64,000 bases of DNA from Chloroflexota bacterium (GTDB lineage Bacteria > Chloroflexota > Anaerolineae > Anaerolineales > Anaerolineaceae): contig JAEKNU010000006.1 of the NCBI GenBank assembly GCA_016838895.1, forward strand, positions 1 through 64,000. The letters run 5' to 3'. The notes beneath the pieces are model-generated. The model was not told the DNA's origin. It ran no database searches and worked only from the letters and a program-made list of their open reading frames with translations. A program made the position numbers and the translations under genes. How positions within the stretch are numbered: the first letter of the stretch is position 1; every line of letters starts with the position of its first letter. Positions 52,578 to 62,134 of the stretch are shown one piece after another.

Positions 52578-53960
52578 TTAAGCAGCAATTTTATCGAGAT
52601 CAATTTGTGGAAGTCGATCCGGAATACTTTGAATATACTCATCCGTGCAGGCGAAATCTTCCAGATCTTCCTGCATGTATGCCTGATAGGCAGCCAAATC
52701 AAAATGCCCATGACCGGATAAATTGAAAAGGATCACACGTTTTTCACCCTTCTCTTTGGCATCCAGTGCTTCATCAACCGCTGCGCAGATGGCATGGTTC
52801 GATTCCGGAGCAGGCAGGATACCTTCGGATTTAGCAAATAACTGACCGGCCTGAAAAGCACGAATCTGCGGTAAAGCCACAGCATCAATGTATCCGGCAT
52901 CATAGAGAGAGCTAACCGTGGGTGCCATTCCATGATAGCGTAAGCCACCGGCATGAATTGGAGCAGGTATGAAGGAATGTCCCAGGGTATGCATCTTGAC
53001 AATAGGGGCCATTTTGCCGGTATCCCCATAATCAAACGAATACAGGCCACGGGTAAGTGTTGGCGCTGCTGTAGGTTCAACAGCTACTAGACGGGTTTTC
53101 ATACCATTGCGCAGATTTTCCCGTAGGAATGGGAAAGCAATACCAGAAAAGTTGGAGCCGCCGCCGACGCAGCCGATAACGACATCCGGATACTCATCGG
53201 CCATATCCATTTGTTTCAGACATTCTTCACCGATGACCGATTGATGAATGAGTACATGATGCAATACTGATCCCAGGCTGTATTTGATTTTGCCATTGGA
53301 TTTCGCGGCAACCTCCACTGCTTCCGAGATGGCGAGCCCCAATGAACCTGGGCAATCGGGGTCTTCTGCCAGCATGGCTCGTCCTGTATCTGTACGATCG
53401 GTGGGGCTGGCGAAACAATTGGCACCAAAGGTCTCCATGAGGATACGGCGATAGGGTTTTTGCTGGTAGGAACACTTAACCATATAAACATCCAGTGCCA
53501 TGTCATAAAAACTGCAGGCGATGGATAAGGCAGAACCCCACTGACCGGCACCGGTTTCGGTGGTCAGGGATTCGATGCCTGAGATTTTATTGTAGTAGGC
53601 CTGGGCGATGGCAGTATTGATTTTGTGGCTGCCGGAAGGACTGGTGCCCTCGTACTTGTAATAAATATGCGCAGGAGTACCCAGGGCTTTCTCTAAGCGG
53701 TATGCACGGATCAAAGGTGTGGGCCGATAGAGTTTATAGACATCCTGCACTTCCTCAGGAATATCGATGAAACGATCCGAGCTGATTTCCTGTTCGATCA
53801 ATGCCATAGGGAATAGTACGCTAAGAAACTCCGGTGTAACGGGTTCCTTGGTTACCGGATGCAGTACCGGAGCAGGGGGAATGGGGCTATCGCCATTGAT
53901 GTTGTACCATTGTTTTGGAATATCATTTTCCGTGAGTGTGAATCGAGTTTTCTGGTTCAT
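52578..53960 (-). CDS. trpB: TrpB2-type tryptophan synthase beta-like PLP enzyme
   Basis: 460 aa. The long TrpB2 class: N-terminal extension LTENDIPKQWYNINGD, YRPTPLIRAYRLEKALG, PLP-lysine motif TSPSGSHKINTA, ETGAGQWGSALS, the phosphate loop CVGGGSNFSG and SGHGHFDLAAY. It condenses indole with serine; TrpB2 enzymes often act without TrpA. No trpA or other trp gene is nearby. A T-box with a UGG specifier precedes it, which argues for a role in tryptophan supply. AAGGAG precedes the ATG. Confidence 0.95.
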   Translation of the reverse strand: MNQKTRFTLTENDIPKQWYNINGDSPIPPAPVLHPVTKEPVTPEFLSVLFPMALIEQEISSDRFIDIPEEVQDVYKLYRPTPLIRAYRLEKALGTPAHIYYKYEGTSPSGSHKINTAIAQAYYNKISGIESLTTETGAGQWGSALSIACSFYDMALDVYMVKCSYQQKPYRRILMETFGANCFASPTDRTDTGRAMLAEDPDCPGSLGLAISEAVEVAAKSNGKIKYSLGSVLHHVLIHQSVIGEECLKQMDMADEYPDVVIGCVGGGSNFSGIAFPFLRENLRNGMKTRLVAVEPTAAPTLTRGLYSFDYGDTGKMAPIVKMHTLGHSFIPAPIHAGGLRYHGMAPTVSSLYDAGYIDAVALPQIRAFQAGQLFAKSEGILPAPESNHAICAAVDEALDAKEKGEKRVILFNLSGHGHFDLAAYQAYMQEDLEDFACTDEYIQSIPDRLPQIDLDKIAA

Positions 53961-54013
53961 TTCCTTATCTCCTTCTATTTGTCTGAGCTTTGCTCAAGTT
54001 TTTGCCTATGTAA

Positions 54014-54353
54014 ACAAAAAAACATTCATCCCAATCAGGGACGAACGTTTAATCCGCGGTACCACCCAACTTAGACTACCTTGCAGCGCCTATTAACAAA
54101 AAAATCCCGGATGAAACACCCGGGAAAATAGGTTAAGCCAGTCTCACTTTTTTTAGATACGCCGTTGAAATAACGGATATATCCTAAGCCCTGATAACGG
54201 TGGCTGTTCCGGCGAAGGCTACTGTTATTTCACCTTGCAACTCCGAGGTCCATTCGGATTTCTTGTACGGGCAGGTTCTCACCAATCTCTGCTCTCTGTG
54301 CCGCCTTGAGAAAACGTACTAGTCCTCTTCAAAGTTTTTTGAATATTTAACTG
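54014..54353 (-). promoter_or_regulatory. T-box riboswitch, tryptophan specific
   Basis: Read on the minus strand from about 54353. Stem I contains AGAGAGCAGAGATTGGTGAG and the specifier context GAATGGACC, with UGG at 54250-54252. The T-box GGGTGGTACCGCGG is at 54054-54067. The terminator stem (54038-54049 with 54021-54032) ends in a T-run at 54015-54022. Uncharged tRNA-Trp would stabilise the antiterminator and turn trpB2 on. This fills most of the 440-nt gap before trpB2. Confidence 0.93.
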
Positions 54354-54359
54354 TTTTTG

Positions 54360-54387
54360 ATTATAAGGAATAATGAGCGTTTGTCAA
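54360..54387 (-). promoter_or_regulatory. trpB2 promoter
   Basis: On the minus strand TTGACA (54382-54387) and TATAAT (54360-54365) are 16 bp apart, both perfect consensus hexamers. Start near 54353. Confidence 0.85.
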
Positions 54388-54399
54388 TACCCAAATTGT

Positions 54400-55257
54400 C
54401 TAAACATGTTGTTTATTGTTTTTAGCATAAAATTGAATCCAATGATCCAGTGTTTTCTTGACCATCCATTGGCTCTCATCACTGATCTCAACAGTATCTG
54501 GTATTTTTATATCCTCAGATGAACCGTTTTTGGCTATCACATCCTTGGTATTTTTTTTCAATTGCTCAAATAATTTCAGTGTTTGCTCAACCACTTCCAA
54601 TCCCATCACCGGACCATGACCGGGCACCAATTTATCAATAGGCATGTCCAACCATGTGCGTAGAACAGCCATCCATTTTTCGGGATCACAGGTGTCGTCT
54701 CCGGCGTAAGGGAACATATTGGCGAAAATCAGATCACCGCTGAAGAGCACTTTCTCATCCGGAAAATATGCCCAGGCGGAGTCATCCGCATGTCCGGCGC
54801 TGTGATGAAATTCAATATTCTGTTGTGCATTGAGAATTTCCATATGTTGATGAAATAAGATGGGTGGAATAATGAACTCCACTTCATCGATCCAATCTGC
54901 GGGTGCAAGACCTGACCCTTTCATTTCTTCCATTTGTTCCGGGGTCCATTGGTTTTGCATTCGACGGGAAAGGCTTTCCTGCAATTGGGCAGAACTAAAC
55001 ATGGTTATGTCTTTGAAGGCAGTCAGTCCCATGACATGATCTCCATGAGAATGTGTAACAAAAAGATATTTAACGGGTAATTGGAATTGATCTTCCAATT
55101 TTTCGCGGAACAGGCGAGCCGTACGAGGCCACATCGTGCAATCCATGGCGACGATAAAATCCTTGAGAATCACGGCTCCGGCATTGGACCGACCGGCTTC
55201 ATGACTACCTATGACGGTGTTATTGCTAACCTGCGTTAATTCAAAATTGTTCTCCAT
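54400..55257 (-). CDS. Metallo-beta-lactamase-fold hydrolase
   Basis: 285 aa. The metal motif is complete: THSHGDHVMG (HxHxDH), HHSAGHADDSAW, FSGDLIFANMFPYAGD and PGHGPVMG. No signal peptide. AAGGAGG precedes the ATG. It stops 13 nt before the trpB2 promoter. The chain length and the Gly-His C-terminal motif fit the broad SoxH/glyoxalase-like MBL group; substrate unknown. Confidence 0.86.
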   Translation of the reverse strand: MENNFELTQVSNNTVIGSHEAGRSNAGAVILKDFIVAMDCTMWPRTARLFREKLEDQFQLPVKYLFVTHSHGDHVMGLTAFKDITMFSSAQLQESLSRRMQNQWTPEQMEEMKGSGLAPADWIDEVEFIIPPILFHQHMEILNAQQNIEFHHSAGHADDSAWAYFPDEKVLFSGDLIFANMFPYAGDDTCDPEKWMAVLRTWLDMPIDKLVPGHGPVMGLEVVEQTLKLFEQLKKNTKDVIAKNGSSEDIKIPDTVEISDESQWMVKKTLDHWIQFYAKNNKQHV

Positions 55258-55330
55258 TTTTCCTCCTTTTCCATCCTATTGCTGATTTTAGGGGATGCTC
55301 AAGTGAGAATAAAATCCTCATACTGTTCCC

Positions 55331-56800
55331 CTAGATTTTCTTGAAATCAATATAGCCGCGATCTACATCCACGGATTCCAACTGCACCCGAACACGATGA
55401 CCCACATCCACGTGTTCATAACCGGATACCAATTTGCCTTCTATAGGAATGTCCAGTAATCGCACCCAAGTTCCTTTTGATGCTGCACCGGTCACAATGG
55501 CGTTGAATTCTTCTCCGATTTTTGAGGCAAACAATAATGCGGCTGCCGATTTGCTGACTTGCCGTTCAACTTTATTGACGGCATTTTCCTGCAAAGTACA
55601 TTGTCGAGCGAGGGCTTCCAGTTCTACCATTCTATAAGGATTAGGTTGTTGGTCCAGAACGGCTTTTACCAAACGATGCGTAATCAAATCCGTAAAACGC
55701 CGGTTGGGTGCAGTGGAGTGGGTATAATCCTTAACCGCCAGGCCAAAATGTCCTGGTGCTTCATCCCCGGGATGTTCGGCCATATATTCTCCTGCACCCA
55801 GAAGTTTAATCACCGAGAGGGATACGTCCGGGAACCGCAGGGGATCCTTCTTACGCTGTAAGGTCAAGAATTTTTCCAGTGCTTTGGAATCAGGTGTTTC
55901 GGGCAATGAATATTCGTATTCGGCTGCCAATTCAACAATACGTTCCCAACGCTTGGGTGAACGCACCACACGACGAATGGATGGAAACTGATTACGGCTA
56001 AGGAAACGTGCCACCACGCCATTGGCTGTGATCATAAAATCCTCCACAATGGCCTTGGCACGGTTCTTTTTATCCACTTCCAGCCCCTGTAATTGATCAC
56101 CAACAAACAGGGGATGTGATTCAATCGTCTCCAGGCTGAGAGCCCCTTGCTGATGCCGGAATTGATGCATGCGTTGTGCAACGGTATCTTGCAGGCGAAT
56201 GTTATCCGCCATGCCTTTCACCGCTAAAATAGCTTGCGGCGTGTCAATTTTCTCGTCCAGCCAGGCAGCTACACTGTTATAGGCCAGTTTGGCATGGCTA
56301 AAAACGACAGCACGATAAACATCTTCATCAACGAGTACACCATTAGCATTGATGTGCATCTCGATCACTAGCGCAATACGTTCCGATTGAACATTCAGGG
56401 AGGTGTATCCAGTGGATAATTGCTCGGGCAGCATGGGGAAAATTACGGCTGACGTATATACTGAGGTGGTATTGTGGCTGGCGTGTTGGTCAATAGCGCT
56501 TTCCTTCTTGACCAGGGCATCCACATCGGCGATGGCTACATAGAGGATGGTGCTGCCATCCGGGAGAATCTCAGCGGCGGTTAGCTGATCAATATCCAGT
56601 GAATCATCGTTATCGATAGAAGACCATAATAAATGCTTCAAATTTCGCAGTTTTTGACCATCCTGTTCAGCCGGGCCAGAAATGCGGGATAATTCTTTCT
56701 CTACTGCTGCAGAAAAGTCGGGCTGCAAACCGCGATCAATCATCGCCTGATGAGCGATACGGGTTAATATGGCGCGGTGTTTATTTTCATTATGGTCCAT
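55331..56800 (-). CDS. RNB-domain ribonuclease (RNase II/R family)
   Basis: 489 aa, shorter than RNase R because the N-terminal cold-shock domains are missing. SIDNDDSLDIDQL carries the catalytic Asp cluster, followed by YVAIADVDALV, PMLPEQLSTGYTSLN and the DYTHSTAPNRRFTDLITHRL motif. A C-terminal S1-like barrel (about 425-489) follows. It should degrade RNA 3' to 5'. AAAGGTG precedes the ATG. The gene stands alone; 56801-56912 shows nothing else. Confidence 0.88.
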   Translation of the reverse strand: MDHNENKHRAILTRIAHQAMIDRGLQPDFSAAVEKELSRISGPAEQDGQKLRNLKHLLWSSIDNDDSLDIDQLTAAEILPDGSTILYVAIADVDALVKKESAIDQHASHNTTSVYTSAVIFPMLPEQLSTGYTSLNVQSERIALVIEMHINANGVLVDEDVYRAVVFSHAKLAYNSVAAWLDEKIDTPQAILAVKGMADNIRLQDTVAQRMHQFRHQQGALSLETIESHPLFVGDQLQGLEVDKKNRAKAIVEDFMITANGVVARFLSRNQFPSIRRVVRSPKRWERIVELAAEYEYSLPETPDSKALEKFLTLQRKKDPLRFPDVSLSVIKLLGAGEYMAEHPGDEAPGHFGLAVKDYTHSTAPNRRFTDLITHRLVKAVLDQQPNPYRMVELEALARQCTLQENAVNKVERQVSKSAAALLFASKIGEEFNAIVTGAASKGTWVRLLDIPIEGKLVSGYEHVDVGHRVRVQLESVDVDRGYIDFKKI

Positions 56801-56912
56801 AGGTACACCTTTTTATTTTCGACCAGTATCATATTTGGAATCATTATACCGAAGAAAGGAAATGGATTGTGACATAATTTCGGTTAACAACGCGGATGAA
56901 TCAGTGCAATGA

Positions 56913-56945
56913 TAAAAAAACAGCAGGAAAGCAATACTTCCTGCT
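56913..56945 (-). terminator. Terminator of the FGGY kinase operon
   Basis: On the minus strand AGCAGGAA (56938-56945) and TTCCTGCT (56922-56929) form a stem followed by GTTTTTTT. Confidence 0.82.
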
Positions 56946-56967
56946 ATTTCCCCAGATGAGTGTTTCA

Positions 56968-58542
56968 TTATCCATTCAAATATTTGTAAATCGGGGACAT
57001 TTGTTTATATATTTTCTTGAATATCCTGAATTTGTCAGCATAAATTTTGCAATTTTCTTGCTTGGGATGATATACCTGATTTATTTTTACTAACCCGGAT
57101 ACATCCTGTAAGTCAATTTCTCCCATTCCCGCTGCTGCAATCCAGGCAGCACCGCGAGCATTGGCCTGAATGGGGTCACTGATCTGAACGACCTGCAAAT
57201 TAAGCACATCCGCAAAGATCTGGCACCAAACCGGGGATTGCGCCCCGCCGCCTACAATATGAATCTTACGGGGTTTTTCCTTGAGGAAATTGTTGACCGG
57301 TTTCATCAGCCAGTTGGTATTAAAGGCAACCCCTTCCAGAAAGGCACGGATAATATCCTCGCGATTATTTTTCAAGGAGATGTTATACAAACCTGCGCGG
57401 ACAGCCCGATCATCCACCGGAGCACGTTCTCCCCAAATCCAGGGGGTGTATATGACGCCATTGGATCCAGGTGGCACGCGTTCCGCAATCTGATCGAGCA
57501 CCTTGAAAATATCGGGCACATCCGCTTCCTGAAGTAATTCATCTTGATGATACAAAATGTTGTCCCGCAAGTAAGTTAGATTTCCACCTGCCGTGGCCTG
57601 TAAGGCAGTCAGCAAGTATTTACCTGGCATGGCACAAGGAATGGACGCCATACTGGAAGCGATGTCGGTTTTTTTGTAAGGTACATGGGCTGCCACCCAA
57701 GATGAGGTTCCAATATACAAGTGGGGCAGATAGTCTTTCACGGCACCGGCACCGATGGCGGCGGCGGTATTGTCAATGGCCCCAGCAACGATCTTGATGG
57801 ATTGCGGCAGGTCTAATACTTCAGCTACTTCTTTTTGCAGGTTGCCAATAACAGCCTGGCAGGAGACAATTTCTGGTAATTTGTCCGCATCAATACCCAA
57901 AGTGTTGATCAAACCCTGATGATAATTTATATCATCAGGGTTTCGGTTATCAGTCACCCATGACGTGACGATGGAATCAAAAGAGGCCACAAATTCACCA
58001 GTCAATTTCAGATTGAGATAATCGAGCACGTTGAGGAATTTGTATGTTTGCGCATAGATATCGGGATGTTGATCACGAATGTAGAGCATGTGTCCGGCTG
58101 GATCTTTGCCGGTCATGGAGGGCATGCCGCCAGTCAGCTGAATATAACGCAATACTTTCAGGAAGTTTGCGCCGTCAATGTTAATCAGTCCCCCCAGTTG
58201 TTTTTTCAGGTTCTCTGCTCCACGCATGTCCATCCACAGAATACAATTGCTTAGCGGATTCCCTTGCCGGTCAACCGGAATGGTGCCTTCGCCTTGTGTG
58301 GAGCAGCAAATGGCTATGATTTTGTTTTTGGCCTGTGGATTTTTCCTGAGTAAGATTTTTGTCGTTGTTATAAAGGCCTGCCACCATTCATTGGGGTCCT
58401 GTTCGGATCCACCGTCTGCGGTGACAATCAGTTTAACCGGATAGGCTTCCCAGCCTACTACCGTGCCATCCGTACGGATAAGCGCAGTTTTCATGCCGGA
58501 AGTCCCTAAATCGATAGCTAAATAAAGAGCGTCCATTGCCAT
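56968..58542 (-). CDS. FGGY-family sugar kinase (xylulokinase-like)
   Basis: 524 aa. Two actin-like domains: AIDLGTSGMKTALI (phosphate 1), STQGEGTIPVDRQG and CILWMDMRG (substrate side; many xylulokinases have Trp-Met-Asp-x-R here), GAIDNTAAAIGAG (phosphate 2) and VGGGAQSPVWCQIFADVL (adenosine site). It phosphorylates a ketose or sugar alcohol. It is the last gene of the aldolase-aminotransferase-MFS-kinase unit and starts 1 nt after the transporter stop. The exact sugar is unknown. Confidence 0.9.
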   Translation of the reverse strand: MAMDALYLAIDLGTSGMKTALIRTDGTVVGWEAYPVKLIVTADGGSEQDPNEWWQAFITTTKILLRKNPQAKNKIIAICCSTQGEGTIPVDRQGNPLSNCILWMDMRGAENLKKQLGGLINIDGANFLKVLRYIQLTGGMPSMTGKDPAGHMLYIRDQHPDIYAQTYKFLNVLDYLNLKLTGEFVASFDSIVTSWVTDNRNPDDINYHQGLINTLGIDADKLPEIVSCQAVIGNLQKEVAEVLDLPQSIKIVAGAIDNTAAAIGAGAVKDYLPHLYIGTSSWVAAHVPYKKTDIASSMASIPCAMPGKYLLTALQATAGGNLTYLRDNILYHQDELLQEADVPDIFKVLDQIAERVPPGSNGVIYTPWIWGERAPVDDRAVRAGLYNISLKNNREDIIRAFLEGVAFNTNWLMKPVNNFLKEKPRKIHIVGGGAQSPVWCQIFADVLNLQVVQISDPIQANARGAAWIAAAGMGEIDLQDVSGLVKINQVYHPKQENCKIYADKFRIFKKIYKQMSPIYKYLNG

Positions 58543-58543
58543 T

Positions 58544-59746
58544 TTATACCGTTTGAGATTCTTTCATTTGAGTGATTGCCAGGGCACTGATGATGAGCAA
58601 TCCCACAGCCAACAGCAATGCTGGTGTAAATGAGCCATCAGAGGTTTTGACCACTTCCATGATATACACAAATACGACAGATGCCTGTCCAAATAATTGA
58701 ATTAGCCCATTGGACGTGCCTTCGGGAGTGGGATGGGTTACTTCTGCTGCGTATTGCATACCAACCGGATTGGCGCTGATCAGGAAAAATCCGAACCAGA
58801 ATGCTGAGAGGAATAATAACCAGGCTTGTGTGGCAAAGGCGATACCCAGTAATCCTGGAATGGAAAGGACAAATCCCAAAAGGATATATGGTTTACGCTT
58901 ATGCTGTTTATCGGAGAAATGGGGGATGATTACGGCACCTAATACGCCGCCGATTAACATCAAAGCACCCAGCGTACCTGCATCCGTAGGCGTAAATCCG
59001 CGTGGACGAATAATATTCTCCACCCAGGTGTTGATACCATTGAATAATCCTAGACCAATGAACGAGATAAATAAATACAGCCAGAATGATTTCACTTTTA
59101 AAGCACTTTTTAAACCATCCAGCATTAAAGCGCGTACATCCTCTCCGGGAGGACAGGGAGGTGTAGCCGGTTTTTCTTTTGCCAGTATTATAAATAGCAA
59201 AGAAGAAAACGCAGCAATACCACCAAAGATAATCTGAATCGTAGGAATACTCATGCTTTCATGCAGCAAGGGTGTAAGGACCATACCCAATGCAGTTCCA
59301 ACCAGACTTGCCAGTGTTATTAACCCTACGGCTGTGGCTCTTTCTTCAATTGAAAACCAATTCGCAGGTACTTTAGTCCATGTATTTAATAAAAAGGGCT
59401 GGGCAGCGGCAATGCCAATGGTGCTCCATAATACGAGATTGTAATTACTTCCGGCAAACCCACGTAATAAACCAAAGACGCCCATCAAAATAACACCCAA
59501 ATTCACTGCCGGACGGAATCCGAATGTGTCAATCATCCAGGAAACCGGGATGGATAACGGTATGAAAGCAATCATAAACGTCATGGATAATAAACCGATT
59601 TGCTGATCCTGTACGCCATAAAACAAGGCTGCAGGGCCGGTGATGGGGGCATAGGTGATCCACAGGATTTGAATTGTAAGATTAACAAACATAAAAGCGG
59701 CTAATACAACCCAACGGTAACCATATAAGCGGTATTGTTTTTCCAT
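58544..59746 (-). CDS. MFS transporter
   Basis: 400 aa, twelve TM helices. Features: the loop 2-3 motif DTFGFRPAVNLG, IGIAAAQPFLLNTWTKVPANWF, a central cytoplasmic loop rich in Pro (AKEKPATPPCPPG) and WFGFFLISANPVGMQYAAEV in the second half. It resembles eukaryote-like FLVCR/DIRC2-type permeases more than sugar porters. AAGGAG lies 5 nt before the ATG. It presumably imports the substrate of the operon. Confidence 0.88.
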   Translation of the reverse strand: MEKQYRLYGYRWVVLAAFMFVNLTIQILWITYAPITGPAALFYGVQDQQIGLLSMTFMIAFIPLSIPVSWMIDTFGFRPAVNLGVILMGVFGLLRGFAGSNYNLVLWSTIGIAAAQPFLLNTWTKVPANWFSIEERATAVGLITLASLVGTALGMVLTPLLHESMSIPTIQIIFGGIAAFSSLLFIILAKEKPATPPCPPGEDVRALMLDGLKSALKVKSFWLYLFISFIGLGLFNGINTWVENIIRPRGFTPTDAGTLGALMLIGGVLGAVIIPHFSDKQHKRKPYILLGFVLSIPGLLGIAFATQAWLLFLSAFWFGFFLISANPVGMQYAAEVTHPTPEGTSNGLIQLFGQASVVFVYIMEVVKTSDGSFTPALLLAVGLLIISALAITQMKESQTV

Positions 59747-59849
59747 TAGTGCTCCTTCAGATGGAGTGAGTTTTGATGAAAATGATTCAATGAATATAAC
59801 CCATAGTTTGGGTAATAAGTGTGCTTCATTCTACATGAAACGTATGATT

Positions 59850-59895
59850 AATAAAATCAAACAGGCAGGAAGAAATCCTTCCTGCCTGTTTGATT
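59850..59895 (-). terminator. Hairpin between aminotransferase and MFS genes
   Basis: An 18-bp stem (59855-59872 with 59878-59895) overlaps the aminotransferase stop and is followed on the minus strand by TTATT. It may attenuate rather than stop transcription into the MFS gene, about 105 nt further on. Confidence 0.72.
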
Positions 59896-61342
59896 ATTGC
59901 ACAATATTTTGGAAGACACTTTCAAAACGAGCCAGTGCGTCATCGATGATTTCATCGGTATCGGCCAGTGAGGTATACATGCGGCTGCCTGCCAGGGTCA
60001 CCAGGCCATTGGCCATATAGGCTGCGCCCATCTCTTCCATCATATGTTTGCGTGGTTTGAGTTCTTTTGCCAGGCGCAAGGGATGGCGCAAATCCAGCAG
60101 CATGACACCGGTCGTTTCCAGATGGACAATGGAGCCTTGATTGAAGGCAACAAACGGCAGACTGTATTTTTCAATCAAAGCCTGTAATCCGGCAGTCAGG
60201 CGGTCACCAGCCAGACCAGCAATGACGGGGGCGTTGGTGCGTTCCATTTCCTTGATGGCATGATATCCTGCCACACAGGAGAGCGGATTGGCAGATAAAG
60301 TGCCGCCGATATAGGCGCGTTCACCGATTCCGCCAATGCCAGCAGCAAACATCATAATCACATCGCGCCGACCACCAACACCACCTGCCATGGGGTAGCC
60401 ACCGGTAACGCATTTGCCAAACACAGTCAGATCCGGTTTGACACCGAAATAGCCCTGGGCACCACCCAAGCCAATACGAAAACCTGATACAACCTCATCA
60501 AAAATGAGCAAAGTACCAAATTCATCACATAATTCACGGACCATTTGGTTGAAATCAAAAGGAACAGGGCGGGTGCCGCTCTCAGGGCCGATTGGCTCCA
60601 CGATGACTGCCGCAGTACCGCCGCGAATGAGGTTAAGAATCAGGTGACGGCGCAGCGCATTAATGGCATTGGGGAAGAATTCGCTTGTTTTACGTGTAGC
60701 ACCAAGGGGAATGCCAGTAGCTTCCAAACGGCCTGTGCCAGGAATATGAAGACCATAAACCATCTGATCACTCCAACCGTGATAGGCACCGCCAACTTTG
60801 ATAATACACTTCTTTTTCGTATAGGTACGCGCGGCTCGGATAGCAGCCATTACGCTTTCAGTGCCAGATCCAAGCATACGAAACATTTCAACAGCCGGCA
60901 TGTGGCGGGTGATCTCTTCAGCCAGTTTAAGTTCATATTCATGAAACAATCCGGTGACTGGGCCGCAGCTTTGCAGCATTTCCATTACTTTTTCACGAAC
61001 AGGTGCGTAATTACTGCCCAGCAGCGTCGGACCGCCAGCCTGGAGAAAATCGATATACTCATTACCATCTGCATCCACCAATTTAGCCCCTTCAGCTTTT
61101 TCTATGGCAATCGGGAAAGGATAATTGAAGGCTAAATTGTGTTGCACACCGCCTGGGATAAATTTCTTGGCGTTGTCGGTTAATTCTTTTGATTTTTTGC
61201 ATTTTGTATTGAAGTAATCCAGATATTGCTGCATTACTTCCGCTTTAACCGGTCGCAAAGGCTGACTGATCAGAGCATTCAGCCGGCGGTAAACATCTTC
61301 TACGTCGGGATATTTTGAAATTGCGTATGCTTGTGTATTCAT
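59894..61342 (-). CDS. Class III aminotransferase, glutamate-1-semialdehyde aminomutase-like
   Basis: 482 aa. PLP fold type I: FIPGGVQHNLAF, YIDFLQAGGPTLLGS, GSGTESVMAAIRAART, YHGWSDQMVYG, IFDEVVSGFR (Asp holding PLP N) and FGKCVTGGYPMAGGVGGR with the PLP lysine. It is longer at the N-terminus than HemL and sits in a catabolic operon, not with heme genes, so a substrate-specific transaminase or mutase is more likely. Start has AGGA 7 nt upstream. Confidence 0.9.
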   Translation of the reverse strand: MNTQAYAISKYPDVEDVYRRLNALISQPLRPVKAEVMQQYLDYFNTKCKKSKELTDNAKKFIPGGVQHNLAFNYPFPIAIEKAEGAKLVDADGNEYIDFLQAGGPTLLGSNYAPVREKVMEMLQSCGPVTGLFHEYELKLAEEITRHMPAVEMFRMLGSGTESVMAAIRAARTYTKKKCIIKVGGAYHGWSDQMVYGLHIPGTGRLEATGIPLGATRKTSEFFPNAINALRRHLILNLIRGGTAAVIVEPIGPESGTRPVPFDFNQMVRELCDEFGTLLIFDEVVSGFRIGLGGAQGYFGVKPDLTVFGKCVTGGYPMAGGVGGRRDVIMMFAAGIGGIGERAYIGGTLSANPLSCVAGYHAIKEMERTNAPVIAGLAGDRLTAGLQALIEKYSLPFVAFNQGSIVHLETTGVMLLDLRHPLRLAKELKPRKHMMEEMGAAYMANGLVTLAGSRMYTSLADTDEIIDDALARFESVFQNIVQ

Positions 61343-61364
61343 TATTACATCCTACTTAACTGTA

Positions 61365-62045
61365 TTATTCACCTGAGGTTGATATTTCGCCATCAATGAT
61401 TTTTTTCTGATCTTTTTTCAGTTTATTAAATGCGATTTCGCGGATGGCCAGAGGGATTTTGCTGACTTTTTCTTCTGTACATAAGGCCAGTAGATATGCC
61501 AGAGAACATTTTTCAAGGATTTCAACATTGTGTATAGCGCGTTCCATGTCGTGGCCAAAAATTAATGCGCCGTGATTTTGCATCATAAAGGCATTGTTTT
61601 TGTTTTTGACATGTTTAGCGACGGTTTTTTTCAACATGCCTGTACCGGAAGGGCCATATGGAATGATATCCACCTGACGCCCTAAGAAGCGAGCCTGCTC
61701 GTCAAAGAGGGCAGGGATAGGTTTCTTGATTAGCGTTAAAGCACTGGCGTAAACCTGATGTGTATGAACGATGGCACTTACATCCTGGCGGGTAATGTAA
61801 ATACCACAATGCATACCGGCTTCAACAGAAGGGGGTAAATCACCTTCGAGTTGCTTCAGATCAAAATCCAAAATACAAATTTGATCGGAGGTCATTGTCA
61901 TGTAATCAACATTGGATGGGGTGACAGCAAAGGATTTGTTTCCTGGGAGACGTAATGAGATATTGCCCCCGGTGGCCATCAGATAGCCTTTCTTGACCAG
62001 TTCCTGAGCGGTTGAAACAATGAGCTGTTTTTCTTGCTCAAACAT
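61365..62045 (-). CDS. Class II aldolase/adducin-family protein
   Basis: 226 aa. FucA/AraD-like fold: GYLMATGGNISLRLPG, AVTPSNVDYM, VEAGMHCGIYITRQD and IVHTHQVYASAL (zinc HxH), with QNHGALIFGHDM providing the third His. It should cleave a ketose phosphate to DHAP plus an aldehyde, or act as an epimerase or decarboxylase, as other family members do. First gene of the operon; AGGAGG precedes the ATG. Confidence 0.9.
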   Translation of the reverse strand: MFEQEKQLIVSTAQELVKKGYLMATGGNISLRLPGNKSFAVTPSNVDYMTMTSDQICILDFDLKQLEGDLPPSVEAGMHCGIYITRQDVSAIVHTHQVYASALTLIKKPIPALFDEQARFLGRQVDIIPYGPSGTGMLKKTVAKHVKNKNNAFMMQNHGALIFGHDMERAIHNVEILEKCSLAYLLALCTEEKVSKIPLAIREIAFNKLKKDQKKIIDGEISTSGE

Positions 62046-62068
62046 AAAAAGTGACCTCCTGAATTAAA

Positions 62069-62128
62069 CTAGACACTGTAAAGATTTTACAATTAAAACT
62101 TGACAGTGTCAAGATACTGTTTTACCAT
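62069..62128. promoter_or_regulatory. Divergent promoters with two TetR operators
   Basis: Operator 1, CTTGACAGTGTCAAG (62099-62113), is a perfect 15-bp palindrome whose arms form the -35 boxes of both promoters: minus strand TTGACA (62107-62112) with TAAAAT (62084-62089), 17 bp; plus strand TTGACA (62100-62105) with TACCAT (62123-62128), 17 bp. Operator 2, CTAGACACTGTAAAG (62069-62083), differs at two positions and covers the minus-strand start site. Centres are 30 bp apart, on the same face of the helix. Confidence 0.82.
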
Positions 62129-62134
62129 ATCCTT

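Noticed and set aside
58710..59237. Open frame antisense to the MFS transporter
   Set aside because: Composition is the complement of hydrophobic helices; the MFS frame explains the region.
59798..59812. Inverted repeat ACCCATAGTTTGGGT before the MFS gene, sharing AACCCATA with 29006-29013
   Set aside because: Only eight bases shared and 5-bp arms; too weak to claim a common regulator.
60545..61135. Long open frame on the plus strand inside the aminotransferase gene
   Set aside because: No ribosome binding site, no family resemblance, and the minus-strand aminotransferase frame is intact and conserved.
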